From the NCBI GenBank assembly GCA_965247255.1, contig CBDFGS010000011.1:62001-126000 (forward strand): 64,000 nucleotides of DNA, read 5' to 3'. Position numbers and translations under genes: made by a program. Each line of letters begins with the position of its first letter. Within the stretch, counting starts at the first letter, position 1. Source of the stretch: CBDFGS01 sp965247255. Its GTDB lineage: Bacteria; Chloroflexota; Dehalococcoidia; Lucifugimonadales; CAUZJF01. Of this stretch, positions 48,115-56,710 are shown piece by piece. The notes below the pieces were generated by a model. It was not told the origin of the DNA and did no database searches. It saw only the letters and a program-made list of their open reading frames with translations.

Positions 48115-48188
48115 TCACCACGGAGGACACCTAGGGCACAGAGGAGACAACAAAAATGTCTCTGTGATCTCTGTGTCCTCTGTGGTGA
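48115..48188. repeat. Large imperfect hairpin of the CACCACGGAGGACAC type
   Basis: TCACCACGGAGGACAC (48115-48130) is complementary with one mismatch to GTGTCCTCTGTGGTGA (48173-48188), with a partly paired inner region. It fills most of the spacer between the radical SAM gene and lgt. The end may serve as a terminator or be a member of a widely dispersed repeat. Confidence 0.6.
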
Positions 48189-48192
48189 ACTC

Positions 48193-49593
48193 TTACTTCA
48201 TCTTCCCGGCGGTGAGCGCCGCGCGGACCTTTTCCCGGTAGCCGACGCTGTTGTAGGCGCAGAAGGGAATCACGCGGCCGTCGGGGATGAGCTCCCCGAC
48301 ACAGCATTTCATCAAGGCCTTGAGGTCCATGGTCCAGGGGTCGGCGAAGCCCTGCACGACGATCATGAACACGTGCTCCTTCAGGTACGCGGTCTCGCTG
48401 GAGAAAGAGAGGTTGCAGGCCGCGCAATCGAATCGTCTTGCCGCCGAGTCGGTGCCGGGTACGGACGACGCAGACCAGAGGCCCTCCAGGGCCGACAGTA
48501 TCTCGGGGCGGACCTCGGGTATGGTGCGGTTGCTGACGTAGTCCAGGTACTTGTCGACGTCGACCACACGGGGGAGGGGTGTCACCTGCCCGTCTTCGAC
48601 ATAGGCGTAGGTGGCGGACCGGCAGGTTGGGTGGCAGCAGGGCACCGGAATAAAGTCGCTCTCCACGAACATGCCGTCCGTCTGCTCGGATACGCCGTGG
48701 ATGACGTCGGCCACCGTCTCGCGGTCCATCGGGTCGAAGGGCGCGAACCTGCCTGAGTGAGTTACGGGCTGGAAGGCTATGCCGCGCACTGCCCGGTGCT
48801 CGATGCCGAACCTCACGATGTCGCCTATCTCGTCGTGGTTCACACCCTTCTCGATGGCCGGGACAAGGACCACGTCCAGCTTTGCCTGGGCCAATCGGTC
48901 CAGGGCGTCGAGCTTGATCTGGAGCAGGTTGGCCCCCCGCATGGCCTGATGGGTCTGGGTCGAGAAACCGTCGAACTGCAGATATATCGTGGGCGACAGG
49001 TCGGCGAGCCCGGCCAGGAACGCGTCGTCCTTGGCGATGCGAATACCGTTGGTGTTGAGCATCACGACCCCGATCCCCTTGTCAATCGCCATGCCCAACA
49101 TCGGGAGAATATCGGGGTGGATGGTCGGCTCGCCGCCGCTGAACTGGACCACCTCGGGGTCGCCTTCCAGCTCGATGAACCGGTCCAGCATGCGCTCTAC
49201 CTGCGCCATCGAAAGGCTGAACCCCGGCTGAGCGTCAGCGAAGCAGACCGGACAGTCGAGGTTGCAGTGGCTGTTGACCTCGATCAGGCCCAGGCAGGTG
49301 TGCTGCTTGTGCTCCGGGCAGAGGCCGCAGTCGCTGGGGCAGCCGTCTACGACCTCGGTGCTGAACCCGAGGGGCATAGTGCCCGGCTTGTTGTAGCGCA
49401 GGGAGTTGACGTACATGTCGGCGTCCGAGCTGATGAGCGCCTCGAACCAGCCGTGCTCTGGGCACCGTTTCCGCATGATGACGCGCCCGTCCTTCAGGAG
49501 CACCTGAGCGTCGATCGTAACGAGGCACTTGGGACAGATGCTGCGGGTGAGCTCGTAGAAGATGTAGTCGGCGTCGCGCTTGGTGGCCTGCAT
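48193..49593 (-). CDS. MJ0619-like radical SAM enzyme (HMPTM / Tes family)
   Basis: The 466-residue protein has an N-terminal zinc-binding region (C20, C23, C44), a cluster GCPSDCGLCPEHKQHTC (C85, C89, C92, C100), the radical SAM motif C110-x3-C114-x2-C117 (SHCNLDCPVCF) and QFSGGEPTIHPD. This is the layout of MJ0619, originally described as a 7,8-dihydro-6-hydroxymethylpterin methyltransferase and later of related archaeal Tes enzymes, which join lipid chains. Bacterial homologues exist but most are uncharacterised. Extra cysteine pairs near residues 331-336 and the C-terminal part may bind auxiliary clusters. Lgt lies downstream, compatible with a membrane lipid role. Confidence 0.85.
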   Translation of the reverse strand: MQATKRDADYIFYELTRSICPKCLVTIDAQVLLKDGRVIMRKRCPEHGWFEALISSDADMYVNSLRYNKPGTMPLGFSTEVVDGCPSDCGLCPEHKQHTCLGLIEVNSHCNLDCPVCFADAQPGFSLSMAQVERMLDRFIELEGDPEVVQFSGGEPTIHPDILPMLGMAIDKGIGVVMLNTNGIRIAKDDAFLAGLADLSPTIYLQFDGFSTQTHQAMRGANLLQIKLDALDRLAQAKLDVVLVPAIEKGVNHDEIGDIVRFGIEHRAVRGIAFQPVTHSGRFAPFDPMDRETVADVIHGVSEQTDGMFVESDFIPVPCCHPTCRSATYAYVEDGQVTPLPRVVDVDKYLDYVSNRTIPEVRPEILSALEGLWSASSVPGTDSAARRFDCAACNLSFSSETAYLKEHVFMIVVQGFADPWTMDLKALMKCCVGELIPDGRVIPFCAYNSVGYREKVRAALTAGKMK

Positions 49594-49985
49594 CGCTGAG
49601 GCTCCTTACGGCGTAACGGTTTGGGAGTCGTCAGCTAACGCCGGGGGTAGTCAGAACTGTAGGCGCAGTGTCAAGGGCTGTCAACAACCGTGATGATACC
49701 TATGCGCAATGTCGTCCTGAGGTGGCTGCCGAGGAAGGACCTGGGGGGGACACGCCACGGGTTGGGAGACGCGGTGCCTCAGCCCCGGACCTCCGCGGGC
49801 TCAGGGTGGTGACATTATTACGCATGTCGGCCCAGCAAAGTCTCCCGAAAACGCGAGGTCAGCGAAAATCAGTGCCACCCCCATTGACACTCCGTCGCTC
49901 GGCCCGATTACACTAACGGGACGCGAAAACAAGGCGCGAAGGCGCAGCGAGAACGAGCTAGCTTGAATCGAGAACGTGGAGGCCT
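49594..49985. other. Intergenic region with a promoter and a repeat fragment
   Basis: A fragment of the dispersed repeat (TGTCGTCCTGAGGTGGCTGC, about 49703-49746) lies in the middle and a plus-strand promoter near the end (49884-49914). No coding sequence is supported. Confidence 0.4.
49884..49914 (+). promoter_or_regulatory. Predicted promoter of the VOC gene
   Basis: TTGACA (49884-49889) and TACACT (49909-49914), spaced 19 bp (slightly long). The gene begins at 49986 with a GGAGG site upstream. Confidence 0.45.
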
Positions 49986-50408
49986 ATGGCCAGGATCAAG
50001 CACATCGCTATTTCGAGCCAGGACCCCGAAAAAACCGCCAACTTCTTCACGGACGTGTTCGACCTGGAGAGGATCGGCAAGATCGAGACGGACGACGCGC
50101 ACGGCTACTATCTTAGCGATGGCAACGTAAACATCGCTGTTCTTCGATACAAGGACGACAGCGCGGCGGGAGAGTTCGGAGCAGACTATAGCGGCATTCA
50201 CCACATAGGCCTCGAAGTCGACAACGTGGCCGAGGCCGACGCGAAGCTCAAAGACTACAAAGCTCTAGCGCTCGATGGGAACGGCTCGCTGCGCAAGTCG
50301 AGGTCCAACGGCCGTCGCGACCGCAACGTCGGGCTGAGATACGAGGGGCCCGACGGCGTCATGATCGACATCTCGCAAAACGGCTGGGTCGGGACGAACG
50401 GCCGCTAG
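49986..50408 (+). CDS. VOC (glyoxalase-like) family protein
   Basis: The 140-residue protein has the two-module VOC fold: RIKHIAISSQDPEKTANFFTDVFDLE in the first half, GIHHIGLEVDNVAEADAKL in the second, with metal-ligand histidines and a closing MIDISQNGW. It differs considerably from the VOC gene at 4033. Substrate unknown. A GGAGG site precedes the ATG by six bases. The gene ends at a hairpin before the convergent aconitase gene. Confidence 0.85.
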   Translation: MARIKHIAISSQDPEKTANFFTDVFDLERIGKIETDDAHGYYLSDGNVNIAVLRYKDDSAAGEFGADYSGIHHIGLEVDNVAEADAKLKDYKALALDGNGSLRKSRSNGRRDRNVGLRYEGPDGVMIDISQNGWVGTNGR

Positions 50409-50436
50409 ACGCAGAGGTTCAGAGATACGTGGCGTA

Positions 50437-50460
50437 GGGGCGCCCCCATGTGGGCGCCCC
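50437..50460. terminator. Stem between convergent VOC and aconitase genes
   Basis: GGGGCGCCC (50437-50445), loop CCATGT, then GGGCGCCCC (50452-50460), followed on the plus strand by CATCTTTC. It also has the GTAGGGGC start of the dispersed palindrome family, so it may act as terminator for both genes. Confidence 0.6.
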
Positions 50461-50514
50461 CATCTTTCGGAGACCCAGAACGGATGCTCCGGGACCCCGG
50501 TCTGCGATATACGC

Positions 50515-52788
50515 CTATCCGTGCAACAGGTTCAACGCAGATCCCGCCTTGAACCACTCGACCTGTGCCCCGCTGAACGAGTGCCTGAGGCTTAGCGTCT
50601 CCTGCGTCCCATCTGAGTGCTGGACCACGCACGAGACCAGCTCGCCGGGGGCCAGCCCCGCCAGTCCCAGAAGGCTAATGCGGTCGTCCTCGCGGAGGCG
50701 GTCGTAGTCGTCCGGGTCTGAGAAGGTCAGAGCCAGCAGCCCCTGTTTCTTGAGATTCGACTCGTGGATGCGCGCGAAGCTGCGCGCGATCACCGCGGCC
50801 CCTCCCAGAAGTCGGGGCGACAGCGCGGCGTGCTCCCGGCTGCTACCCTCGCCGTAGTTTTCGTCTCCGACCACCACCCACCGCAGGCCTTGGTCCCTGT
50901 AGTAAGTGGCAATCCTTGATATGGCGTGCCCCCTGTCATTCGTTAGAACGTTGAGCCCTTTGCCAGTCTCGCCGGTGTAGGCGTTGACCGCCCCCATGAA
51001 CATGTTCTCGCTGAACTTGCTGAGGTGTCCTCGGTACCTCAGCCAGGGGCCCGCAGGCGATATGTGATCGGTGGTGCACTTGCCCTTGACCTTGACCAAG
51101 ACCGGTATCTCGACGTAGTCGGCGCCGTCCCACGCGGGCCACGGCTCCAGCGGTTCCAGGCGCTCGCTGTCAGGGTCGATCGCGATCTCCAGGTTGCCGC
51201 CGTCCTCCGGCGGACTCACGTAATGAGATGTCGACGCCACGAAGCCGTTATCCGGTACCTCGGGCGCGCGGCGGGGCGGGTCCAACCGAAAAAGCTTGCC
51301 CTCTGAGTCCTGGAGGGTGTCCGTCATCGGGTTGAAGGAGAGCTTGCCCGAGAGGGAAAGGGCTATCACAATTTCGGGGCTACCGATGAAGTTCATCGTC
51401 TCGGAGCGCCCATCGTTTCGGCGCGGGAAGTTCCTGTTATACGACGTCACAATGGTGTTGGGGACCCCATCGAGCAGCTTCTCCCTCTTCCACTGCCCGA
51501 TGCACGGGCCGCACGCGTTGGCCAGCGCGGTCGCGTCGATATCCTTGAGCGCGTCGAGCTGGCCGTCGCGCTCGATGGTCGCCCGCACCTGCTCTGACCC
51601 GGGAGTGACCATCAGCGGTATCGCGGCGCCAATCCCGTGGTCTTTCGCCTGAGTCGCAACGTCCGCGGAGCGGGACATGTCCTCGTAGGACGAGTTCGTG
51701 CAGCTGCCGATCAGCGCGGTGTCGATCTCGTCGACGAAGCCGTTTTTCCCATCGGCCACCTCCGCCGCCAGCTCGGAGATTGGGCGGGCGCGGTCGGGCG
51801 AATGAGGCCCTACCACGTGAGGCTCCAGGCGAGAGAGATCGATCTCCACTACGCGGTCGAAGTAGCGCTCCGGGTCGGCTTCGGCCTCCCGGTCGGGCGC
51901 CAACAGACCGGCGCTCTCATTTGCGAGAGCAGCGATCTCGCCCCGGCCGGTGGCTCGCAGGTAGGTTGCCATCCTCTCATCGTAGGCGAAGATGGAGGTG
52001 GTTGCGCCAAGCTCGGCGCCCATGTTCGTTATGGTCGCTTTGCCCGTGGCGCTGATGGACCGGGCGCCCGGCCCGAAGTACTCGATGATGGAGTTCGTGC
52101 CGCCGGCGACGGTAAGCTCGCCCGCCAGGTACAGGATCACGTCTTTAGGCGCGGTCCAGCCGTCCATCTCTCCGGTCAGGCGCACGCCGATGTGTCTCGG
52201 GTAGAGCACCTCCCAGGGCAGCCCTGCCATGACCTCGACGGCATCGGCACCGCCGACGCCGACAGCGCAGGCGCCCAGGCCGCCTGCATTGGGCGTGTGC
52301 GAGTCCGTGCCGATAATCAGGGAGCCGGGATACGCGTACTGCTCCAGCACCACCTGGTGAATGATGCCCGCGCCCGGTCCCCAGAACCCAGCGCCGAACT
52401 TTGCCGAGGCGGAACGTAAGAAGGAGTAGACCTCGTCGTTCTCCTGGAGGGACTCGACGAGGTCGATGCCACCCTCGACCCGCGCCTGAATCAGATGGTC
52501 GCAGTGGACAGTCGTGGGTACTGCGGTCTCGGTACGCCGCGTCTGCATGAAATTGAGCATGACCGTCTGGCCGAGAACGTCCTGCAGCGCCACCCTGTCG
52601 GGGCGCAATACGAGATTGCTCTTGCCAGGCTCCATCTCCTGGTGCTCGGCGTCCTCCAGATGCCCAAGAAGCACCTTGTCTGCAAGGGTCAGGGGCCTGT
52701 CCAGCCTCCGGCGGACTACCTCCAGATTTCGCGACATGGTGGCGTAGGTGGCGGCCACCATCTCCGGCGTGGACTCGATCGCAGCCAT
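50515..52788 (-). CDS. Aconitate hydratase
   Basis: Aconitase interconverts citrate and isocitrate in the TCA cycle. The 757-residue protein is of the shorter mitochondrial-type size. It has RPDRVALQDVLGQTVMLNFMQT, GTDSHTPNAGGLG, the [4Fe-4S] ligands in IGSCTNSSYED and ANACGPCIGQW, the NRNFPRRNDG region and the C-terminal swivelling domain with GDENYGEGSSREHAALSPRLLGG. The start has an AGGAGGAG site. It is 114 bp downstream of the ferredoxin gene, with a terminator-like stem between them, so it may have its own promoter. Confidence 0.95.
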   Translation of the reverse strand: MAAIESTPEMVAATYATMSRNLEVVRRRLDRPLTLADKVLLGHLEDAEHQEMEPGKSNLVLRPDRVALQDVLGQTVMLNFMQTRRTETAVPTTVHCDHLIQARVEGGIDLVESLQENDEVYSFLRSASAKFGAGFWGPGAGIIHQVVLEQYAYPGSLIIGTDSHTPNAGGLGACAVGVGGADAVEVMAGLPWEVLYPRHIGVRLTGEMDGWTAPKDVILYLAGELTVAGGTNSIIEYFGPGARSISATGKATITNMGAELGATTSIFAYDERMATYLRATGRGEIAALANESAGLLAPDREAEADPERYFDRVVEIDLSRLEPHVVGPHSPDRARPISELAAEVADGKNGFVDEIDTALIGSCTNSSYEDMSRSADVATQAKDHGIGAAIPLMVTPGSEQVRATIERDGQLDALKDIDATALANACGPCIGQWKREKLLDGVPNTIVTSYNRNFPRRNDGRSETMNFIGSPEIVIALSLSGKLSFNPMTDTLQDSEGKLFRLDPPRRAPEVPDNGFVASTSHYVSPPEDGGNLEIAIDPDSERLEPLEPWPAWDGADYVEIPVLVKVKGKCTTDHISPAGPWLRYRGHLSKFSENMFMGAVNAYTGETGKGLNVLTNDRGHAISRIATYYRDQGLRWVVVGDENYGEGSSREHAALSPRLLGGAAVIARSFARIHESNLKKQGLLALTFSDPDDYDRLREDDRISLLGLAGLAPGELVSCVVQHSDGTQETLSLRHSFSGAQVEWFKAGSALNLLHG

Positions 52789-52820
52789 TACTCCTCCTGG
52801 CTAACCCGGCTACAACGAAA

Positions 52821-52858
52821 GCGGCCCGAGGACGCGCGATTTGTTCGCCCCGGGCCGC
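52821..52858 (-). terminator. Terminator-like stem of the ferredoxin gene
   Basis: GCGGCCCG (52821-52828) and CGGGCCGC (52851-52858) form a stem on the minus strand, followed by TTTCGTTG. It lies 44 bp downstream of the ferredoxin gene and would separate it from aconitase. Confidence 0.6.
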
Positions 52859-52902
52859 CGATCTACAGACTTCATCGATCCCCACCCATCTGGGGAATCA
52901 GG

Positions 52903-53151
52903 CTAGCGGGATTGCCCGAAATACTCGTAGTTGAGGTCGATGTAGCTCTCCCACTGCTCCGGCGTGTCTTCTTCGGCGAAGATCGCCACGACCGGGCAGA
53001 CCGGCTCGCAGGCCGCACAGTCGATACACTCCTCCGGGCTAATGTACAACATATTGTCTTCGTCTTTCGTGTAGATGCAGTCCACTGGGCACACGTCCAC
53101 ACATGCGGCATCTTTAACGTCGACGCAGGGCTCGGCAATAATGTACGTCAT
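52903..53151 (-). CDS. Ferredoxin (7Fe/8Fe bacterial type)
   Basis: The 82-residue protein is a dicluster ferredoxin. It starts TYIIAEPCVDVKDAACVDVCPVDCI, then has ECIDCAACEPVCPVVAIF, giving the cysteines for a 3Fe-4S/4Fe-4S pair of the actinobacterial/Thermus FdxA kind. It serves as electron carrier. The ATG at 53151 fits the family; an in-frame extension to 53235 does not. The C-terminal EDTPEQWESYIDLNYEYF tail is typical of 7Fe ferredoxins. Terminator-like stem downstream. Confidence 0.95.
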   Translation of the reverse strand: MTYIIAEPCVDVKDAACVDVCPVDCIYTKDEDNMLYISPEECIDCAACEPVCPVVAIFAEEDTPEQWESYIDLNYEYFGQSR

Positions 53152-53437
53152 ACCGTGAAAAGCACCTCCTCGGCGCAAAGGGAGCTTTACTGATTTTCCA
53201 ACGCAATTATACGTCGCGCCAGAGCTAAAACGCAAAGGCGGAAACCGCGCTTAGCGCTCTCCTTCAATCACACTTCTCCCTCATGTCGTCCTGAGGAGGC
53301 TGCCGACGAAGGACCTGGGGCGAGGGGCTTGCCAGGCTACGCCTCAGACCCCTTCGTCAGTCTTATTGACTTCCAACACTTCAGTGGCTAACCTTCCGCC
53401 CGACGCAAGCCGGCGAATCCATCCGAGGAGCGACGAC

Positions 53438-54169
53438 ATGGGCCAACTCGACGGAAAGATTGCGATTGTCACCGGCGGCGGGACCGGCATCGGCAAGGGG
53501 ATAGCCAGGGCTTTCGCTCGCGAAGGCGCAAAGCTGGTCATAGCCTCGCGGAACCCCGAAAACCTCGCCGGCACCGCCGCGGAGCTGACACCCCAGGGCG
53601 CAACGGTGGTCGAGATGCCCACAGACGTTACCGACGAGGCGCAGGTGGTGGCGCTGTTCGACGCGACAATGGAGGAGTTCGGGCGTCTGGATATCCTGGT
53701 CAACAACTCGGGCGCCTTCGACGGCGGCCCCATCGACGAGTTGTCACTGGAGACGTGGCAGCACGTCATGGACGTCAACCTGACAGGCGTCTTCCTATGC
53801 ACCAGGGAGGCGATGAAGATCATGAAGAAGCAGCGTAGCGGCCGCATCATCAACATCGGCAGCATCTCGGCACATGTACCGAGGCCAAGCTCAGCGCCTT
53901 ACTCGACAAGCAAGCACGGTCTGGTGGGCCTGACCAAGGCGACGGCGCTGGAGGGCCGCGAGTTCGGCATCTCGGCAGGGGCGCTGCACCCCGGCAATGT
54001 GCTCACCGAGTGGAGGGCCGCCAGCGACGCCACTACCGACCAGGAGCCGATGATGAGCCCGGACGACCTGGCCGTGGCCGCGCTGGCCATGGCCGCCATG
54101 CCACCATACGCCAACATACTCGAAGCCGTCGTGCTGCCGGTCGAGCAGCTCTTCGTGGGCCGAGGGTGA
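53438..54169 (+). CDS. Short-chain dehydrogenase/reductase
   Basis: The 243-residue SDR has the classical marks: nucleotide loop VTGGGTGIGKGIA, DVTDEAQ, LVNNSGAF, the active-site Ser in NIGSISAHVPRPSSAPYSTSKHGLVGLTKA with Tyr-x3-Lys, and an HPGNVLTEW segment. It reduces or oxidises an unspecified carbonyl/alcohol. The ATG at 53438 has a GAGGAG site; an extension to 53366 has none. The epimerase gene follows after 182 bp of non-coding sequence on the same strand. Confidence 0.92.
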   Translation: MGQLDGKIAIVTGGGTGIGKGIARAFAREGAKLVIASRNPENLAGTAAELTPQGATVVEMPTDVTDEAQVVALFDATMEEFGRLDILVNNSGAFDGGPIDELSLETWQHVMDVNLTGVFLCTREAMKIMKKQRSGRIINIGSISAHVPRPSSAPYSTSKHGLVGLTKATALEGREFGISAGALHPGNVLTEWRAASDATTDQEPMMSPDDLAVAALAMAAMPPYANILEAVVLPVEQLFVGRG

Positions 54170-54351
54170 TGGACGATCAGGAGCGGGGAGACCCGCGTTA
54201 GCGCACCTTATATTCGACCTACACTCGCTCAGCAGAAGGACACTGCCGGTGAGTCTGGCGTCGCGAGGTCCGTTCAGGGCCCCGTTCTCCCTCCCCTCGC
54301 GGGAGGGAGCCAGAGGAGGGGAAGGTTCTTCAGACCGCCGTGGAGGCACCC

Positions 54352-55107
54352 ATGAAAAAGGTCCTGATCACCGGGATGAGCGGGCTCATAGGCGGCATCC
54401 TGCGAGCCCACCTTGAGAAGCTGGGCGGCTACGAGCTCAGCGCCCTGAACCGGCGCTCGGTGGAGGGGGTGCCGTGCCTTCAAGCCGACATCGCTGACCT
54501 CGACGCGATCAGACCGGCGTTCCGCGGTGTCGACGCGGTCGTGCACCTGGCCGCACACGTCTCCATGGAGCCCTGGGAGTCGATGCTGAGTGCCAACCTT
54601 ATCGGCACACGCAACGTCTACGAGGCCGCTAGAGTCGAGGGGGTCCGGCGTGTTGTTTTCGCGAGCTCCGGCGCGACGGTGAAAGGGTTCGAGGATGTAT
54701 CGCCGTATTCGGACATCGTGGCGGGCCGGTACGATAACGTACCGGAGAGGTGGCCGATACTCACGCACGAGACGGAGACGCGCCCCGTGGACCTCTACGG
54801 CGCGTCGAAGGTGTGGGGAGAGGCCGTGGGCCGCCACTACGCGCGCGACTACGACATCTCCATACTGTGCGTGCGGATCGGCGCGGTCGGACGCGACGAC
54901 CGCCCGTCGGGGGCCCGGACCCGCGCCGTCTACCTCAGTCACGGAGACGTGGCGGACATGCTGCACAGGTGTATCGAGGCCCCGCCCGACGTGAAGTACG
55001 ACATCTTCTTCGCCACGTCGAAAAACAAGTGGGGATTCCGCGACGTGGAGCATCCCAGGCGGGTGCTAGGGTTCGAGCCCGGTGACTCGGCGGAGAGCGC
55101 GGGCTAA
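54352..55107 (+). CDS. NAD-dependent epimerase/dehydratase family protein
   Basis: The 251-residue protein is an extended SDR: KKVLITGMSGLIGGILRAHL (nucleotide loop, with GMSGLIG in place of GxxGxxG), DLDAIRPAFRGVDAVVHLAAHVS, NLIGTRNVYEAAR, VVFASSGATVKGF and an active-site Y-x3-K, YGASKVWGE. It is shorter than most sugar epimerases and resembles the uronate dehydrogenase-like group (NAD+-dependent). A GGAGG site precedes the ATG. Convergent with rnhA. Confidence 0.9.
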   Translation: MKKVLITGMSGLIGGILRAHLEKLGGYELSALNRRSVEGVPCLQADIADLDAIRPAFRGVDAVVHLAAHVSMEPWESMLSANLIGTRNVYEAARVEGVRRVVFASSGATVKGFEDVSPYSDIVAGRYDNVPERWPILTHETETRPVDLYGASKVWGEAVGRHYARDYDISILCVRIGAVGRDDRPSGARTRAVYLSHGDVADMLHRCIEAPPDVKYDIFFATSKNKWGFRDVEHPRRVLGFEPGDSAESAG

Positions 55108-55161
55108 AAGAGAGTCGCGTTGGAGCCGGTTCGAAAAGCGCCTATTCGCCTTTCGGTCCGC

Positions 55162-55662
55162 TCACCACAACCCTGCTTGCGAAATCACAGGGTTCTCGTA
55201 GCCCGTGTCCCTGGGGAGATTGGGCTCGGACGCGGCTGCGGTCGCCAGTTGGTCACAACGTTCATTCTCAGGATTGCCGGAGTGGCCCTTAACCCACTCG
55301 AATCGAACAGCATGATATTCACAGAGTCCCAGAAGCGCGTCCCACAAGTCTGGGTTGAGGGCCTTCTCTTTCTTATTCCGTCGCCAGCCCTTTTTCTTCC
55401 ACCTACTCGCCCAACCCTTCTCCATCGCTTCGACCAGATACCGAGAATCGCTGTACAGTGTGACTGAGCACTTCTCGTTCAGCAGCTTCAGTCCTTCAAT
55501 AGCCGCCAAAACCTCCATTCGATTATTCGTTGTCCTCAGGAACCCACCTGACAGCTCTTTGCGGTTCTCGCCGAAAAGCAGGACAACTCCGTAGCCACCC
55601 GGGCCGGGATTCCCGATACAGGCACCGTCCGTGTATATGGCGACGTCCCTTCGCTCACTCAT
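55162..55662 (-). CDS. rnhA: Ribonuclease HI
   Basis: RNase HI cleaves RNA in RNA-DNA hybrids. The 166-residue protein has the four metal-binding acids: Asp in VAIYTDGACIGNPGPGGYG, Glu in TNNRMEVLAAIEGL, Asp in LYSDSRYLVEAM and Asp near ENERCDQLA, with the basic protrusion WASRWKKKGWRRNKKEKALNPDLW and the catalytic His in VKGHSGNP. Full length for the E. coli type. Upstream 147 bp lies the PIG-L gene on the same strand. Confidence 0.97.
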   Translation of the reverse strand: MSERRDVAIYTDGACIGNPGPGGYGVVLLFGENRKELSGGFLRTTNNRMEVLAAIEGLKLLNEKCSVTLYSDSRYLVEAMEKGWASRWKKKGWRRNKKEKALNPDLWDALLGLCEYHAVRFEWVKGHSGNPENERCDQLATAAASEPNLPRDTGYENPVISQAGLW

Positions 55663-55809
55663 AGGTTGTTAGCAACCACGGCCCGTAAGTAGATGCTAGA
55701 CTTATGCGTAAGTGTACGATGCCGTTACACTCTTTGTTGGATCATGACTACGGGCATTGATCTCGCGCATGAGCGCGCGGGGGGAAACGACTACCGGTTG
55801 CGCGCAGGC

Positions 55810-56514
55810 CTAACGCCCGAGCGAGACGAGCTTAAACTGCTCCGCAAGCGGTACGCCGATCTTCTTGCCGATACGCTCGGGGCCGGCACGAGCGCGTGTC
55901 TCTCGCTCTTCGTCTCTTTCGCCCCTTTCGCCGAACTGGCTAACGTGGCAGGAAAGAGCGTCTCGCTTCGCCTCGAACGCCTTCTCCGATATCTCCAGAA
56001 AGCAGTCCGGCTCGTCGGAGCCCCAAAGATAGACCTCTCGCACCTTGTGGGGTTCCAGCCCGTCTTCGAGATGCTCCGGGTAGGCGAGGTGGTCTCGAGC
56101 GTAGGGGTAGACGGCGTCGAGGGTAACGCGACCAGTGTTTCGGTGGTCGCGGTGGTTTATGTACTTTCGGTTCGGGTCGCAGGTAATCACCACCTCGGGG
56201 CGGTGTTTGCGAATCTCCCTGACGATGCGCCCCCTGAACTCGTACGTGTCCTCCAGGGTCTGGTCGGCGTAGCCCAGCAGCACCACCTCATCGACTCCCA
56301 TCGCGTCGCCCGCGGCGAGCTGCTCCCGACGACGCGTCTCCGCCAGCTCCTCGGGTAAGATCGCTCTGTCGCTCGTCCCTTTGTCGCCGTTCGTGCACAC
56401 CACAAGAACGAGTCTGCGACCCTCGGCCGCCCAGTGAGCGATCGTCCCACCGGCGCCGACCTCAGCGTCGTCGGGATGAGGTGAAACAACCAGTACGGAC
56501 TTCTTGTCAAGCAT
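55810..56514 (-). CDS. PIG-L family zinc-dependent deacetylase
   Basis: The 234-residue protein is a LmbE/PIG-L metallo-deacetylase. It has the HPDDAE motif (SPHPDDAEVGAGGTIAHW), NGDKGT, ETRRREQLAAGDAMGV and the third zinc-ligand segment YINHRDHRNTGRV. Such enzymes deacetylate N-acetylglucosamine conjugates, for instance in bacillithiol or mycothiol synthesis, or other amides. The substrate cannot be fixed. It lies upstream of rnhA on the same strand. Confidence 0.9.
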   Translation of the reverse strand: MLDKKSVLVVSPHPDDAEVGAGGTIAHWAAEGRRLVLVVCTNGDKGTSDRAILPEELAETRRREQLAAGDAMGVDEVVLLGYADQTLEDTYEFRGRIVREIRKHRPEVVITCDPNRKYINHRDHRNTGRVTLDAVYPYARDHLAYPEHLEDGLEPHKVREVYLWGSDEPDCFLEISEKAFEAKRDALSCHVSQFGERGERDEERETRARAGPERIGKKIGVPLAEQFKLVSLGR

Positions 56515-56710
56515 CGGTCTCCCTTCTCGAATGGCTCCGGCTCACCCCGTTCTCCCATGACATGAGAGCACCCCTTATAGCAGCTTCCTTTTGTCGAGGG
56601 CCAATATGAAATATATTGTATGGGGGAAATCCCAACGGAAGAATACCGTGTGTGCACTGCCGCGGCAACACCGCGACTGCTGCACACCATGATCAGCGCT
56701 CGAGATTGAT

